Below the pieces are notes generated by a model that had not been told where the DNA came from, did no database searches, and saw only the letters and a program-made list of their open reading frames with translations. Below, piece by piece: positions 40,936-49,509 of a stretch of 64,000 bases of DNA. The number at the start of each line of letters is the position of its first letter. Within the stretch, counting starts at the first letter, position 1. The position numbers and the translations under genes are program-made. The stretch is from Burkholderia singularis (lineage in GTDB: Bacteria; Pseudomonadota; Gammaproteobacteria; Burkholderiales; Burkholderiaceae), in assembly GCF_900176645.1 (NCBI RefSeq), contig NZ_FXAN01000094.1:87060-151059 (forward strand). The letters are read 5' to 3'.

Positions 40936-41307
40936 TCAGGCGTTTCGAGGAGGCGCACGCGGGTACGCGTGCGAATGGCGTTCGGGCGAACGCTCGATCC
41001 TGTCGAAGAAAGCAGGAAGCGCGGCTACCGCCGAATAAGCGGCGAATATCGGCGCTGCGGCAGTGCCGAGCGGCGGACTGTGAGCGAAGAAAGCGCAATA
41101 TCCGCATGCGTCGAGATGCAACGCATGGTGCCCGGCGCCGTGTCCGGATGCATGCACGCCAGCCGCGTCGTGCCCGACGCCGCAGATCACGGCCTCGGGC
41201 TGCACGGCTGGCCGTGCGTATGCCTGCGATACGAGCGGCGCGGCGATCGCCAACCAGATCGCAAGCATGCCTAACCAGGCAGTCAATTTGCGAAATCGGT
41301 TGGGCAT
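40936..41307 (-). CDS. DUF2946 family protein
   Basis: A 123-residue protein with a signal or membrane helix (LTAWLGMLAIWLAIAAPLV) and a His/Cys-rich centre, HASGHGAGHHALHLDACGYC, followed by a second hydrophobic helix. This pattern matches DUF2946, usually found next to copper transport genes. The His and Cys residues are plausible metal ligands. It is 85 bp upstream of the copper receptor on the same strand and probably shares its transcript. Confidence 0.85.
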   Translation of the reverse strand: MPNRFRKLTAWLGMLAIWLAIAAPLVSQAYARPAVQPEAVICGVGHDAAGVHASGHGAGHHALHLDACGYCAFFAHSPPLGTAAAPIFAAYSAVAALPAFFDRIERSPERHSHAYPRAPPRNA

Positions 41308-41465
41308 GAGGCGAGCAGGCGTAAAGGGAATGTAATGCCGCCCGAATGTTACAGAATATTTACCTGCTTGGATAGCGCGCCGGCGGCACGCCGAACGCGT
41401 ATCGCGTTACCGGAAGCGCATCGCGCGTTGCATATGCCACGACGCATGCGCTCGCGGCACGATCG

Positions 41466-42002
41466 TCAGAACATCATGCGGCGCAACGTCGCATCCCGCT
41501 TGACGAAATGGTGCCAAAGCGCGGCAAGCGCATGCAGCCCGATCACGTAATAAAACACGTTACCGACGGTCTCATGCACTTCCTTGACCAGCGGCCGCAG
41601 ATCGGGATTCGGACCAAACAGCGTGAACGACCAGTCGACCCATGCAAGCGTGACTGGCTTTCCGCCGAAATTCAGCAGCATGATTCCGAGCAGCGGCTGA
41701 GCGACGATAAACACGTAAAGCGCGACGTGAGTGAGTTTGGCCAGCAGCGAGAGCCATGCCGACTGAGGCAATGCCTGCGGCGCGCGGCTCACGAAACGCC
41801 AGACGGTCCGCAGGACGGCGAGCGTCAGCACGAGCGTGCCGGCAAAAAAATGGACGTTCGACCAGAACACGCGGCTATCGGTACCTTTCGGCCCGCGAAT
41901 CTCGATCGCGAGATACGCAAGCGCGACCAGCACGAAGATTGCCCAATGAAAGAACACGGCGGGACGGTTGTAACGTGCTTGATCGGCAAAAATAGAGTTC
42001 AT
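41466..42002 (-). CDS. Cytochrome b561 family membrane protein
   Basis: A 178-residue protein with four membrane helices. Haem-ligand histidines sit in AVFFHWAIFVLVAL, SNVHFFAGTLVLTL, KLTHVALYVFIVAQP and VKEVHETVGNVFYYVIGLHAL. This is the bacterial CybB-type layout, which oxidises quinol or exchanges electrons with superoxide. A start at 42014 is also possible, since AGGA is adjacent to that ATG. The neighbouring copper genes do not show a direct link. Confidence 0.92.
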   Translation of the reverse strand: MNSIFADQARYNRPAVFFHWAIFVLVALAYLAIEIRGPKGTDSRVFWSNVHFFAGTLVLTLAVLRTVWRFVSRAPQALPQSAWLSLLAKLTHVALYVFIVAQPLLGIMLLNFGGKPVTLAWVDWSFTLFGPNPDLRPLVKEVHETVGNVFYYVIGLHALAALWHHFVKRDATLRRMMF

Positions 42003-42131
42003 CGTGAATCGCATTCCTGTTGAGATAACCACCGCACGTTGTGCGGCATCGATTGCGCTATCCTCGAACAACACCCTGGCCGTCGCGTGCGCCGCGACGG
42101 CGTCATTCATCGCATCACGTGAGGTTCGTCG

Positions 42132-42767
42132 GTGCAGAAAGCCGTTTTCGTCGCAGCCTACCGGCTCCTCGGCTGCATGCTGATCCTGTCCGCGACGTTG
42201 TATAGCCTCGCGCTCCGGTGGGGCACGCCGACGTTCCGGCTCAGCAATTTCTTCAGCTACTTCACACAACTGAGCAACCTGCTCGCGGCGGCCGTGCTGC
42301 TTGCGGGCTTGTGGCTCGCCGCGCGGCCGCCGTCACCGCGCTACGAATCGGCGCGCGGCGCGGTCGTGCTCTACCTGGCGATCACCGGCATCGTCTATGC
42401 TCTGCTGCTGTCCCGCCTGGATTCGACCCACCATGTAACGCCGCATTATACGAACTGGATCCTGCATCGGATCATGCCGATCGTCGTATTTCTTGATTGG
42501 GTCTATGTCGCGCCGCGCGTGAGGATCGAGTGGGCGCATCTCGCACGCTGGCTCGCGTTTCCGATTGCCTACCTCGCCTATACGCTCGTGCGCGGAACAC
42601 TCGTCGATTGGTATCCATACCCGTTCGTCGATCCGCGTGCACATGGTTATCTGAATGTCGCCGTGTATTGCGGCGCGATCACGGCGGGCAGCGTGATGTT
42701 CGCCGCGATGATCGTCCTGCTCGGCAATCGATCCGGCGCGTCGGCGATGCGCTTGGAAAGCAGTTGA
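42132..42767 (+). CDS. Pr6Pr family membrane protein
   Basis: A 211-residue integral membrane protein with about six helices, starting at a GTG. Conserved elements are NFFSYFTQLSNLLAAAVLL, LDSTHHVTPHYTNWILHRIMP and YLAYTLVRGTLVDWYPYPF, as in the Pr6Pr family. The activity is unknown. It is divergent from the cytochrome b561 gene with about 130 bp between starts. Confidence 0.85.
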   Translation: MQKAVFVAAYRLLGCMLILSATLYSLALRWGTPTFRLSNFFSYFTQLSNLLAAAVLLAGLWLAARPPSPRYESARGAVVLYLAITGIVYALLLSRLDSTHHVTPHYTNWILHRIMPIVVFLDWVYVAPRVRIEWAHLARWLAFPIAYLAYTLVRGTLVDWYPYPFVDPRAHGYLNVAVYCGAITAGSVMFAAMIVLLGNRSGASAMRLESS

Positions 42768-42942
42768 GCGCGAACCGCCCGATACGGGACAGCCGTTGAG
42801 GTTCATGCTTGCGACGATCCGCGCGCCGGCGCGGCCGGGCGCGGCGCGTAAACGATGCGCCGCCGGCGCGCGTCCTGTGGCCACGCATCCGGCTTGTCGC
42901 CGGATGCGGCGAAAACGCACACACGCCTGTCGCTTCCGGTGT

Positions 42943-43722
42943 TCAAGAGCCATTGCGCGGCAGCAGCCCGATCGGATCAACGGCCTTGCCGTTGCGGCGC
43001 ACTTCGAATTCGAACGTCGCGCGGCCGCTCACATCGGTGGCCATCTCCGCGACCGGTTGGCCCGCGCTCACCGCATCGCCTTCATTGACGAGCAGCCTGT
43101 CGTTATGGCCATACGCGGTGATGAGGCCATTGTCGTGCTTCAAAATCACGAGCGGCCCATATGCGGCCACGCCCGAGCCTGCATAAACGACCCGGCCGGG
43201 CGCGGCCGCACGCACCGTGTGATCGTCGCCGGTGGCGGTGATCTCGATGCCGTGGTTCCTGCCCGCGCCGAACGGCGCCGTTACGGTGCCGCGCGCAGGC
43301 CACGCGAGCATAGGCGTCGTGGCTTCGGGCTGCGCGCTGGCGGCCGGCGGCTCGAGCGTCTGCGCGCTCGGCGGCGGCGCCGGCTCCGTGAGGCCGGGCG
43401 GAGGCGCCACGCGCAGCACCTGGCCGGGCGTCACCATATCGGTGGGCGCGATGTGGTTCCAGCGCGCGACATCCTGCGTGCTTTGTGCGAACGCGGCTGC
43501 CACGCTCGCGAGCGTATCGCCCGGATTGACCCGGTAATAGCCGGCAAGCACGCCGGGCGGTCGCGCAACCGGTTGCGCAGGCTGCTGCGCATGCTCGGGT
43601 TGCCACATATCGGTCCACGGCGTCACCGTGCAGCCGCCGACGAGCGCCGCGCCCGCCGCCACGAGCATCACGCGCATCGTGTGGCGCGTGTCGAGCCAAT
43701 CCGGGAACAGGGTTATTCTCAA
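42943..43722 (-). CDS. LysM and degenerate LytM (M23) lipoprotein, NlpD-like
   Basis: The protein starts at TTG 43722, because GGAGGT sits four bases upstream; the first ATG at 43677 has no such site. It has 259 residues: a lipoprotein signal ending in the lipobox ALVGGC, a LysM domain (YYRVNPGDTLASVAAAF, about residues 58-105), a Pro/Ala linker and a C-terminal LytM domain. The zinc ligands of active M23 peptidases are missing (GRNHGIEI, FEFEVR instead of the usual H-x-x-x-D and H-x-H), so it likely activates amidases like NlpD/EnvC rather than cutting peptidoglycan itself. Confidence 0.9.
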   Translation of the reverse strand: MRITLFPDWLDTRHTMRVMLVAAGAALVGGCTVTPWTDMWQPEHAQQPAQPVARPPGVLAGYYRVNPGDTLASVAAAFAQSTQDVARWNHIAPTDMVTPGQVLRVAPPPGLTEPAPPPSAQTLEPPAASAQPEATTPMLAWPARGTVTAPFGAGRNHGIEITATGDDHTVRAAAPGRVVYAGSGVAAYGPLVILKHDNGLITAYGHNDRLLVNEGDAVSAGQPVAEMATDVSGRATFEFEVRRNGKAVDPIGLLPRNGS

Positions 43723-44252
43723 ACGTACCTCCGTCGTTTCTCCACACTTGCGGCCGCGCATTCAATGCAACGGCCCAACCAGCCAAACCGTCCGCTCCTA
43801 TCGGACCTTAAATACCGCCGTCGGGTTCGATGACGGAAATCCCCGCTTCGCCGAACGGATGCGCAACACGCTCCATTCATTCCGACGCATGAAAGATGCC
43901 GCCAGTATCGGAAATTTCCGCATATTCGCAGTCACATCCCGACAACGCATCTCGGCACCCGATCGAGTCCGGCAATGGCTTGCTCACCGTCGTTCACATT
44001 GTCATGGATACGGCTGACCAGCCCAATCCGCGCGCGCTGAGGACGCCCGCGCAGGCGATATCGACGGCACCCCATGCACGCAATATGGCATTGCGTTGAC
44101 CGTGAACGACCTTCATAGGCGCCCCGATGCCGCCCGAGCCGGGCGCGCCTTCCTATGGCATGGATAGTAACCCGCTCGGCCGGCACGGTGTAAATCGCCG
44201 GCGGGTGAGCGCTTGGAGGCTTGCGCCTTCGTTCGCGGAAGGGCAAAAGAAT
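43723..44252. other. Gene-free region upstream of the LytM lipoprotein gene
   Basis: About 530 bp with only short chance ORFs on both strands. No RNA gene or repeat is seen. The left end is the control region of the LytM lipoprotein gene; the right end abuts the DUF4148 terminator. Confidence 0.45.
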
Positions 44253-44289
44253 CAGCCCGCACGCTCCATTGATCGGAGCGTGCGGGCTG
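44253..44289 (-). terminator. Rho-independent terminator of the DUF4148 gene
   Basis: A perfect 15-bp stem (44253-44267 with 44275-44289) and 7-base loop, followed on the minus strand by ATTCTTTT. It lies about 70 bp after the stop codon. Confidence 0.88.
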
Positions 44290-44357
44290 ACGAGAGGATG
44301 ATGCGTACAACTGGAACCGCTGCCGCCAAATCGAACCGCGGCGCGCGGCGATGCCGC

Positions 44358-44690
44358 TCAATGGCCCTTGTAGACCGGCGCGCCATCGGCGATGCGGTTG
44401 ACCTTCCACGGCGAGCCGGATTCGACCGTCGCGGCCGGTTGCGCGCCATAGCCGCTCGTATCAGCCTTCGCGGCGACATTGCTTTGCGCATGGACGCGCG
44501 CTTCGGCGGCCTGGATTTCTTCCGGGTAGTTCACGCGGTCGCTGGCCGGGTTGTAGCCTGCCTTCTCCAATTGGAGCAGTTCGGCCTTCACCTCGGCGCG
44601 GCTCACCGCGCCATTGGCCTGCTGGGCAAACGAGACGGCGGGGACGGCAAGAGCGGCGGCAACTGCGACAGTAGCGATCAACGATTTCAT
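44358..44690 (-). CDS. DUF4148 secreted protein
   Basis: A 110-residue exported protein. A signal peptide (MKSLIATVAVAAALAVPAVS) is cut near FAQQ. The domain then reads RAEVKAELLQLEKAGYNPAS followed by YPEEIQAAEARV, the signature of DUF4148. These small periplasmic proteins are abundant in Burkholderiales and of unknown role. It has a good RBS (GGAGG) and its own strong terminator, so it is probably monocistronic and well expressed. Confidence 0.92.
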   Translation of the reverse strand: MKSLIATVAVAAALAVPAVSFAQQANGAVSRAEVKAELLQLEKAGYNPASDRVNYPEEIQAAEARVHAQSNVAAKADTSGYGAQPAATVESGSPWKVNRIADGAPVYKGH

Positions 44691-44891
44691 GATGGAACCT
44701 CCGTAACTTTTTTGGCGTCGCGGCACACACCATGTGTACTGCGATTGACTGTAGTCTAGTCACCGAGGCACTTAGGGAAAACCATGAATCAACGAAAACA
44801 CTGTTTCCTACTTAATAACAATCGCTGCCCGGTCTTAGAAAAACTCTATCGATAAGATAGATGATTGCAACAATTACCGATTCCGCCCCCA

Positions 44892-46304
44892 TTAAGACCA
44901 ATTCGCGTGGAAACTGCCCGGCTTGTCGGTCCGCTCGAACGTATGTGCACCGAAGAAGTCGCGCTGCGCCTGAACGAGGTTCGCAGGCACCCGCGCGGAA
45001 CGGTAGCCGTCGAAGTACGCAATGGCCGACGCAAACGCCGGCACGGGCACGCCCGCCTTTACCGCGGCAATCACGACATCACGCAGCGCTTGCTGATAAT
45101 TCGCGGCGATCTCGCGGAAATACGGATCGAGCAGCAAGTTCGCGAGCGCCGGATTGGCCGCATACGCGTCGGTGATTTTCTGAAGGAAGCGCGCACGGAT
45201 GATGCAGCCTGCGCGGAAAATGCGCGCGATCGCGCCCAGGTCGAGATTCCATCCGTATTCCTTCGACGCGGCGCCGAGTTGCGCGAAACCTTGCGCATAC
45301 GAAATAACCTTGCTCAAGTACAGCGCGCGGCGCACCGCTTCGACGAACGCATCGCGATCGCCCCCGAGCGGCGCGGCTGCCGGTCCGCTCAACACTTCGC
45401 TCGCGGCAACGCGTTCCTGCTTCAGCGACGACAGCACCCGCGCGAACACCGATTCGGTAATGAGCGGCAGCGGCACGCCGAGATCGAGCGCATTCTGGCT
45501 CGTCCATTTGCCGGTGCCCTTTTGCGCCGCGCGATCCAGAATCACATCGACGAGATGTTGGCCCGTTTCGTCGTCCTTCTTGCCGAAAATCTTCGACGTG
45601 ATCTCGATCAGATAGCTGTCGAGCTCGCCTTGGTTCCATTCGGTATAGACCGCGCCCAGTTCCTCGTTCGTCAGCCCCGCAACCTGCTTGAGCACGGCAT
45701 AGCTTTCGGCGATGAGTTGCATGTCGCCGTACTCGATCCCGTTGTGCACCATCTTCACATAATGGCCGGCGCCGTCCGGGCCCATGTACGCGACGCACGG
45801 CTCGCCGTCGGCAGGAGCCTTCGCGGCGATCTGCTTGAGGATCGGCTCGACCAGCTCGTATGCGTCGCGCTGGCCGCCCGGCATGATCGACGGGCCGTGC
45901 AGCGCCCCTTCCTCGCCGCCGGACACGCCCGTGCCGATGAAATGCAGCCCGGCTTGCGCAAGCTCCTGGTTGCGGCGGATCGTATCGGTGAAGTGCGTGT
46001 TGCCGCCGTCGATCAGCACGTCGCCCTTGGCGAGCAGCGGCTTGAGCGCCGCGATCGTCGCGTCGGTCGCTTCGCCCGCCTTCACCATCAGCAGAATCCG
46101 GCGCGGAGTTTCGAGCGACGCGACGAATTCCTCAAGCGTATAGGTCGGCACGAGTTTGCGATCGGGAAATTCGGCGATCAGCTCATCGGTCTTCTCGCGG
46201 CTGCGGTTGTATACCGACACCGCGTAGCCACGGCTTTCGATATTCAGCGCCAAATTACGCCCCATCACCGCGAGACCGACCACACCGATTGCTTGCTTAC
46301 CCAT
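44892..46304 (-). CDS. gnd: 6-phosphogluconate dehydrogenase (decarboxylating)
   Basis: Oxidatively decarboxylates 6-phosphogluconate to ribulose 5-phosphate with NADP in the pentose phosphate pathway. The 470-residue protein has the dinucleotide loop GLAVMGRNLALNIESRGY and the blocks IDGGNTHFTDTIRRNQEL and GTGVSGGEEGALHGPSIMPGG. The catalytic Lys lies in VKMVHNGIEYGDMQLIAE. The C-terminus RTDKPGSFHANWS is normal. It appears to be monocistronic. A terminator-like hairpin lies just before its ribosome site. Confidence 0.98.
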   Translation of the reverse strand: MGKQAIGVVGLAVMGRNLALNIESRGYAVSVYNRSREKTDELIAEFPDRKLVPTYTLEEFVASLETPRRILLMVKAGEATDATIAALKPLLAKGDVLIDGGNTHFTDTIRRNQELAQAGLHFIGTGVSGGEEGALHGPSIMPGGQRDAYELVEPILKQIAAKAPADGEPCVAYMGPDGAGHYVKMVHNGIEYGDMQLIAESYAVLKQVAGLTNEELGAVYTEWNQGELDSYLIEITSKIFGKKDDETGQHLVDVILDRAAQKGTGKWTSQNALDLGVPLPLITESVFARVLSSLKQERVAASEVLSGPAAAPLGGDRDAFVEAVRRALYLSKVISYAQGFAQLGAASKEYGWNLDLGAIARIFRAGCIIRARFLQKITDAYAANPALANLLLDPYFREIAANYQQALRDVVIAAVKAGVPVPAFASAIAYFDGYRSARVPANLVQAQRDFFGAHTFERTDKPGSFHANWS

Positions 46305-46317
46305 TATTCAATTCTCC

Positions 46318-46352
46318 GGAAAAAAACGGGGCGCGACTTGTGCAAGTCGCGC
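46318..46352 (-). terminator. Intrinsic terminator/attenuator directly before gnd
   Basis: A perfect 10-bp stem GCGCGACTTG/CAAGTCGCGC (46331-46340 with 46343-46352) is followed on the minus strand by CCCG and seven T. The T-run ends only about 16 nt before the gnd ATG and abuts its GGAGA site. It can end the permease-Sir2 transcript, or act as an attenuator of gnd. Confidence 0.8.
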
Positions 46353-46596
46353 GTACAGGCGCAAGGATAAGGGAAACCGTGCGAGTCCGTCGCAAAGGCC
46401 GAATCAAAAGTGTCCGGTCGCGCGCAGTTTGCGAACAGCAACGGCGACATGAAGGCGTGGCGTGGATTGCGTCGGCAGGCAAAGCCATGCGCGGCCCAAA
46501 CCGGCACGCGCAGGCGGCAACAAGCCGTGGATCAGGGAACGTGGCGCGCCGCGGCGCATGACGCCGTACTCGCGGCAGCGCGCGCAACACGCCCGC

Positions 46597-47475
46597 TCAT
46601 CCGAGCCGCGCGACGAGCGCCTCGAGCATCTGCCCGCACGATGCCTCGATCTTCAGCGACAGCAACGGATCGGCGCGCGTGCGCCCGAGATTGAGCGCCG
46701 CGATCGGCTTGTGCTGCGCATGCGCCCACACGCAGAACCGATAACCCGAATACACCATCAGCGATGAACCCACGACGAGCACGGCATCCGCGTCGTCGAG
46801 CGCTTGCGCGGCCTGCGCGACGCGCTCGCGCGGCACGTTCTCGCCGAAGAACACGACGGCCGGCTTCAATAGCCCGCCGCATGCGGGACATGCCGGCACG
46901 CGAAACGTATCGAGCGCGTGCCACTCGATATGTGCGTCCCCGTCGGCGGCCGGCGCCGCCCGGGCATCGAGCAACGCCGGATTGTCTGCTTCGAGAGCGC
47001 GTTGGATGGCCGCACGCGCATGATGCGCCCCGCAATCGACACACGTCACGCCGCCGATGCCGCCGTGCAATTCGATCACGTCCGCACTGCCCGCGCGCTG
47101 GTGCAGCCCGTCGACGTTCTGCGTGACGAGCCGCTCGATGCGCCGCACCGCGCCGAGCCGCGCGAGCGCATGATGCGATGGGCCCGGCCGGGCGTGCGCG
47201 ACCACCGGCCAGCCGATCATGCTGCGCGCCCAGTAACGGCGGCGCGCATGGTCGGAATCGAGAAATTCGCGCAACTGAATGGGCTGCGAGCGCATCCATT
47301 CGCCGTTTCGATCGCGATAGCCGGGAATACCGGAATCGGTGCTCACGCCCGCGCCCGTCAGCACGAAAAGGCGCGGATGACGTTCGACGAACGCATGCAA
47401 CGCATCGAGCGAATGCGTATCGGCGGCCGGCTTGGCATCCGTCAACACCGGCGATGGGGCGAGGGAATCAGTCAT
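46597..47475 (-). CDS. Sir2-family NAD-dependent protein deacylase
   Basis: Removes acyl groups from lysines using NAD, releasing nicotinamide and O-acyl-ADP-ribose. The 292-residue protein has all sirtuin motifs: VLTGAGVSTDSGIPGYRD, the catalytic TQNVDGLHQRAG with ELHG, zinc cysteines in GVTCVDCGAH and VPACPACGGLLKP, VVFFGENVP and VVGSSLMVYSG. The ATG at 47475 overlaps the stop of the NCS1 permease (ATGA), so the two are translationally coupled. The longer in-frame reading across the permease is a shadow. Confidence 0.95.
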   Translation of the reverse strand: MTDSLAPSPVLTDAKPAADTHSLDALHAFVERHPRLFVLTGAGVSTDSGIPGYRDRNGEWMRSQPIQLREFLDSDHARRRYWARSMIGWPVVAHARPGPSHHALARLGAVRRIERLVTQNVDGLHQRAGSADVIELHGGIGGVTCVDCGAHHARAAIQRALEADNPALLDARAAPAADGDAHIEWHALDTFRVPACPACGGLLKPAVVFFGENVPRERVAQAAQALDDADAVLVVGSSLMVYSGYRFCVWAHAQHKPIAALNLGRTRADPLLSLKIEASCGQMLEALVARLG

Positions 47476-48896
47476 GGCATCGAAGGTTCGTCCGGCAGGG
47501 TCAGCCGCTCGGGAATATGCGCCGCTTGCCTGCGTGCCATCAGATAATACAGAACGCCGGGCACGACGAGGCCGATGATCCATGAAATGTCGGTGTCGCC
47601 CAGCTTCGCGACAAGCGGACCTGTATAAAAGCTCGTCGCGAGAAACGGCAGCTGCACGAGCACACCGATCACATAAACCGTCACGCCCACGACATTCCAG
47701 CGCCCGTAGCGGCCGTCGGGATCGAAGAGCGCGGGCACGTCGTAACGCTCTTTCGTCACCCAATAGAAATCGACCAGATTGATCGCGCTCCACGGCGTAA
47801 AGAACGCAAGCAGAAACAGGATGAATGCGGAGAACTCCTTCAGGAATGCGTGACGGCCGACGAGCGCGAGCCACGCGACCGCGGCGACCATCGCGAGCAC
47901 ATAGCCGATGCGCGCGCGCTGCGAAATCTGCGCGCGGCCCGAGAAGCCCGTGACGATGGTCGCCACCGACATCACGCTGCCATACGCATTGAGTGTCGTG
48001 ATCGTCAGCTTGCCGAACGCAATCGCGAAATAAAGCAGCGCGGCCGTCGCGCCGCTCGCGCCGAGGCTCACGATGAACTGCACCTCGTGGCCAGCGAACT
48101 GCCTGCCCGCGAGCGCGGCGGCGAACACGCCGAACACCATCGCCACCTGTGCGCCGAGCACCGAGCCAAGGCCGATCGCCCAGAACGTGCGGCGCGCCGA
48201 CGTCGTGCGCGGCAGATAGCGGGAATAGTCGGCCACGTAAGGCCCATACGAGATCTGCCACGACGCGGACAGCGAAACCGCGAGCAGGAAGTGCGCGAGC
48301 GAGAAATGCCGGATGGCAAGCAACGCGCCGATCTGATGCCCTTGAAGCAGCCGCGCGAACATATAGAGGAACGCGAGCACGCCGAGCGCGCTCGAGACGC
48401 GGCCCAGCGCATGAATCGCCCGGTAGCCGAACACCGCGAGCACGACCACCACTGAGATGAACATGCCGATCCCGAGCGCATCGGCCACGCCGAGCAGTTG
48501 GGACAGCGCCTGCCCGGCCAGCACCGTGCCGCTCGCCGAAAAGCCGACATACATCAGGCAGACGAGCACGAGCGGGATCATCGCCCCGTAGACGCCGAAC
48601 TGCACACGGCTCGAGATCATCTGCGGCAAGCCGAGCCGAGGGCCTTGCGCGCCGTGCAGCGCCATCACCGCGCCGCCGAGCAACTGGCCAAGCGCGAGGC
48701 CGATCAGCGACCAGAATACGTCGCCGCCAAGCACGACCGCGAGCGCGCCCGTCACGATCGCAGTGACTTGCAGGTTGGCGCCGAGCCACAGCGTGAACTG
48801 GCTCAGCAGCTTGCCGTGGCGTTCGCCGTCGGGAATATAGTCGATGGTACGGCGCTCGCGCAGCGCCCGCTGACGAGCAGTCGAGGAAGTCGGCAT
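47472..48896 (-). CDS. NCS1-family purine/cytosine permease-like transporter
   Basis: A 474-residue inner-membrane transporter with about 12 helices, of the nucleobase:cation symporter-1 (CodB-like) group. Typical blocks are FTLWLGANLQVTAIVTGAL near residue 35, GLPQMISSRVQFGVYGAMIP near 95, SLSASWQISYGPYVADYSRY near 215 and FFTPWSAINLVDFYWV near 385. Likely substrates are cytosine, purines or related N-heterocycles such as nicotinamide-like compounds; the exact one cannot be read. It is the first gene of an operon with Sir2. Confidence 0.92.
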   Translation of the reverse strand: MPTSSTARQRALRERRTIDYIPDGERHGKLLSQFTLWLGANLQVTAIVTGALAVVLGGDVFWSLIGLALGQLLGGAVMALHGAQGPRLGLPQMISSRVQFGVYGAMIPLVLVCLMYVGFSASGTVLAGQALSQLLGVADALGIGMFISVVVVLAVFGYRAIHALGRVSSALGVLAFLYMFARLLQGHQIGALLAIRHFSLAHFLLAVSLSASWQISYGPYVADYSRYLPRTTSARRTFWAIGLGSVLGAQVAMVFGVFAAALAGRQFAGHEVQFIVSLGASGATAALLYFAIAFGKLTITTLNAYGSVMSVATIVTGFSGRAQISQRARIGYVLAMVAAVAWLALVGRHAFLKEFSAFILFLLAFFTPWSAINLVDFYWVTKERYDVPALFDPDGRYGRWNVVGVTVYVIGVLVQLPFLATSFYTGPLVAKLGDTDISWIIGLVVPGVLYYLMARRQAAHIPERLTLPDEPSMP

Positions 48897-49509
48897 AGTT
48901 GTCGGATGAGCGGCAAGGCATTCGGAGCGCTCAAGATAGCCGCGTCAAATTGTATAGACAACTCTGTCAAAAACCGGGTTTACACGGCATTGCTTTGCCA
49001 GCGAACCCTGACTTGGGCACATGGAGCGGCAACGCGGCGACTGGGCAGCCTCAGGCATTCCGATTGCTCCGCTTGCTCCGACCGAATCACCGACCCGCCG
49101 GATCGCAGCGATAACGCGAAGCGCGCGCGAGCTGCACATCGGTTGAATTTGCTTTCGGACCTATATCGACCTTACGGTCGGTTATTACATTCCCCCCTCC
49201 CGTCATTACATATTCCATTTATTCCGCCAAGCATATTCATAATCGTTGGTTCGATTTATTCCAATCATATTATCATTGAGTAGGCCAGCGCACTTTTTTC
49301 ATTTAGTAGTTTTTGATACTTTTACCCACCCGCAAAAACCCAAATCGAACCGATTATATTCTGATTTTGACGAATCAACACCGCTACTGCATCACCGATA
49401 ACAACGATATCTATTCAAAATAGGAATTAATGAATATCGAGTTTCAATCAGGCACCACGATGTGAATTAACACCTTGCCAGATCCAATATCTGGTCCTTT
49501 TGGAGAAAC
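48897..49509. other. Control region between the NCS1 permease and DUF2807 genes
   Basis: About 610 bp without a gene. The left end holds the TTGTATAGACAA dyad. The right two thirds (about 49150-49500) are clearly AT-rich and hold the leader of the DUF2807 gene, including a small hairpin CCAGAT/ATCTGG at 49478-49494 just before its ribosome site. Confidence 0.55.
48950..48961. promoter_or_regulatory. Possible GntR/HutC-type operator before the permease gene
   Basis: TTGTATAGACAA is an imperfect dyad (TTGT...ACAA) 54 bp upstream of the permease start on the minus strand. It resembles HutC-like operator forms. No such regulator gene lies next to it. Confidence 0.35.

Noticed and set aside
43762..44250. 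Possible small genes on either strand
   Set aside because: All frames are short, lack ribosome sites and have no coding-like composition.
46597..48921. A 774-residue frame that would fuse the permease region to Sir2
   Set aside because: The N-terminal 480 residues are Arg/Ala noise in a frame opposite to the real permease codons. Sir2 has its own start at 47475.
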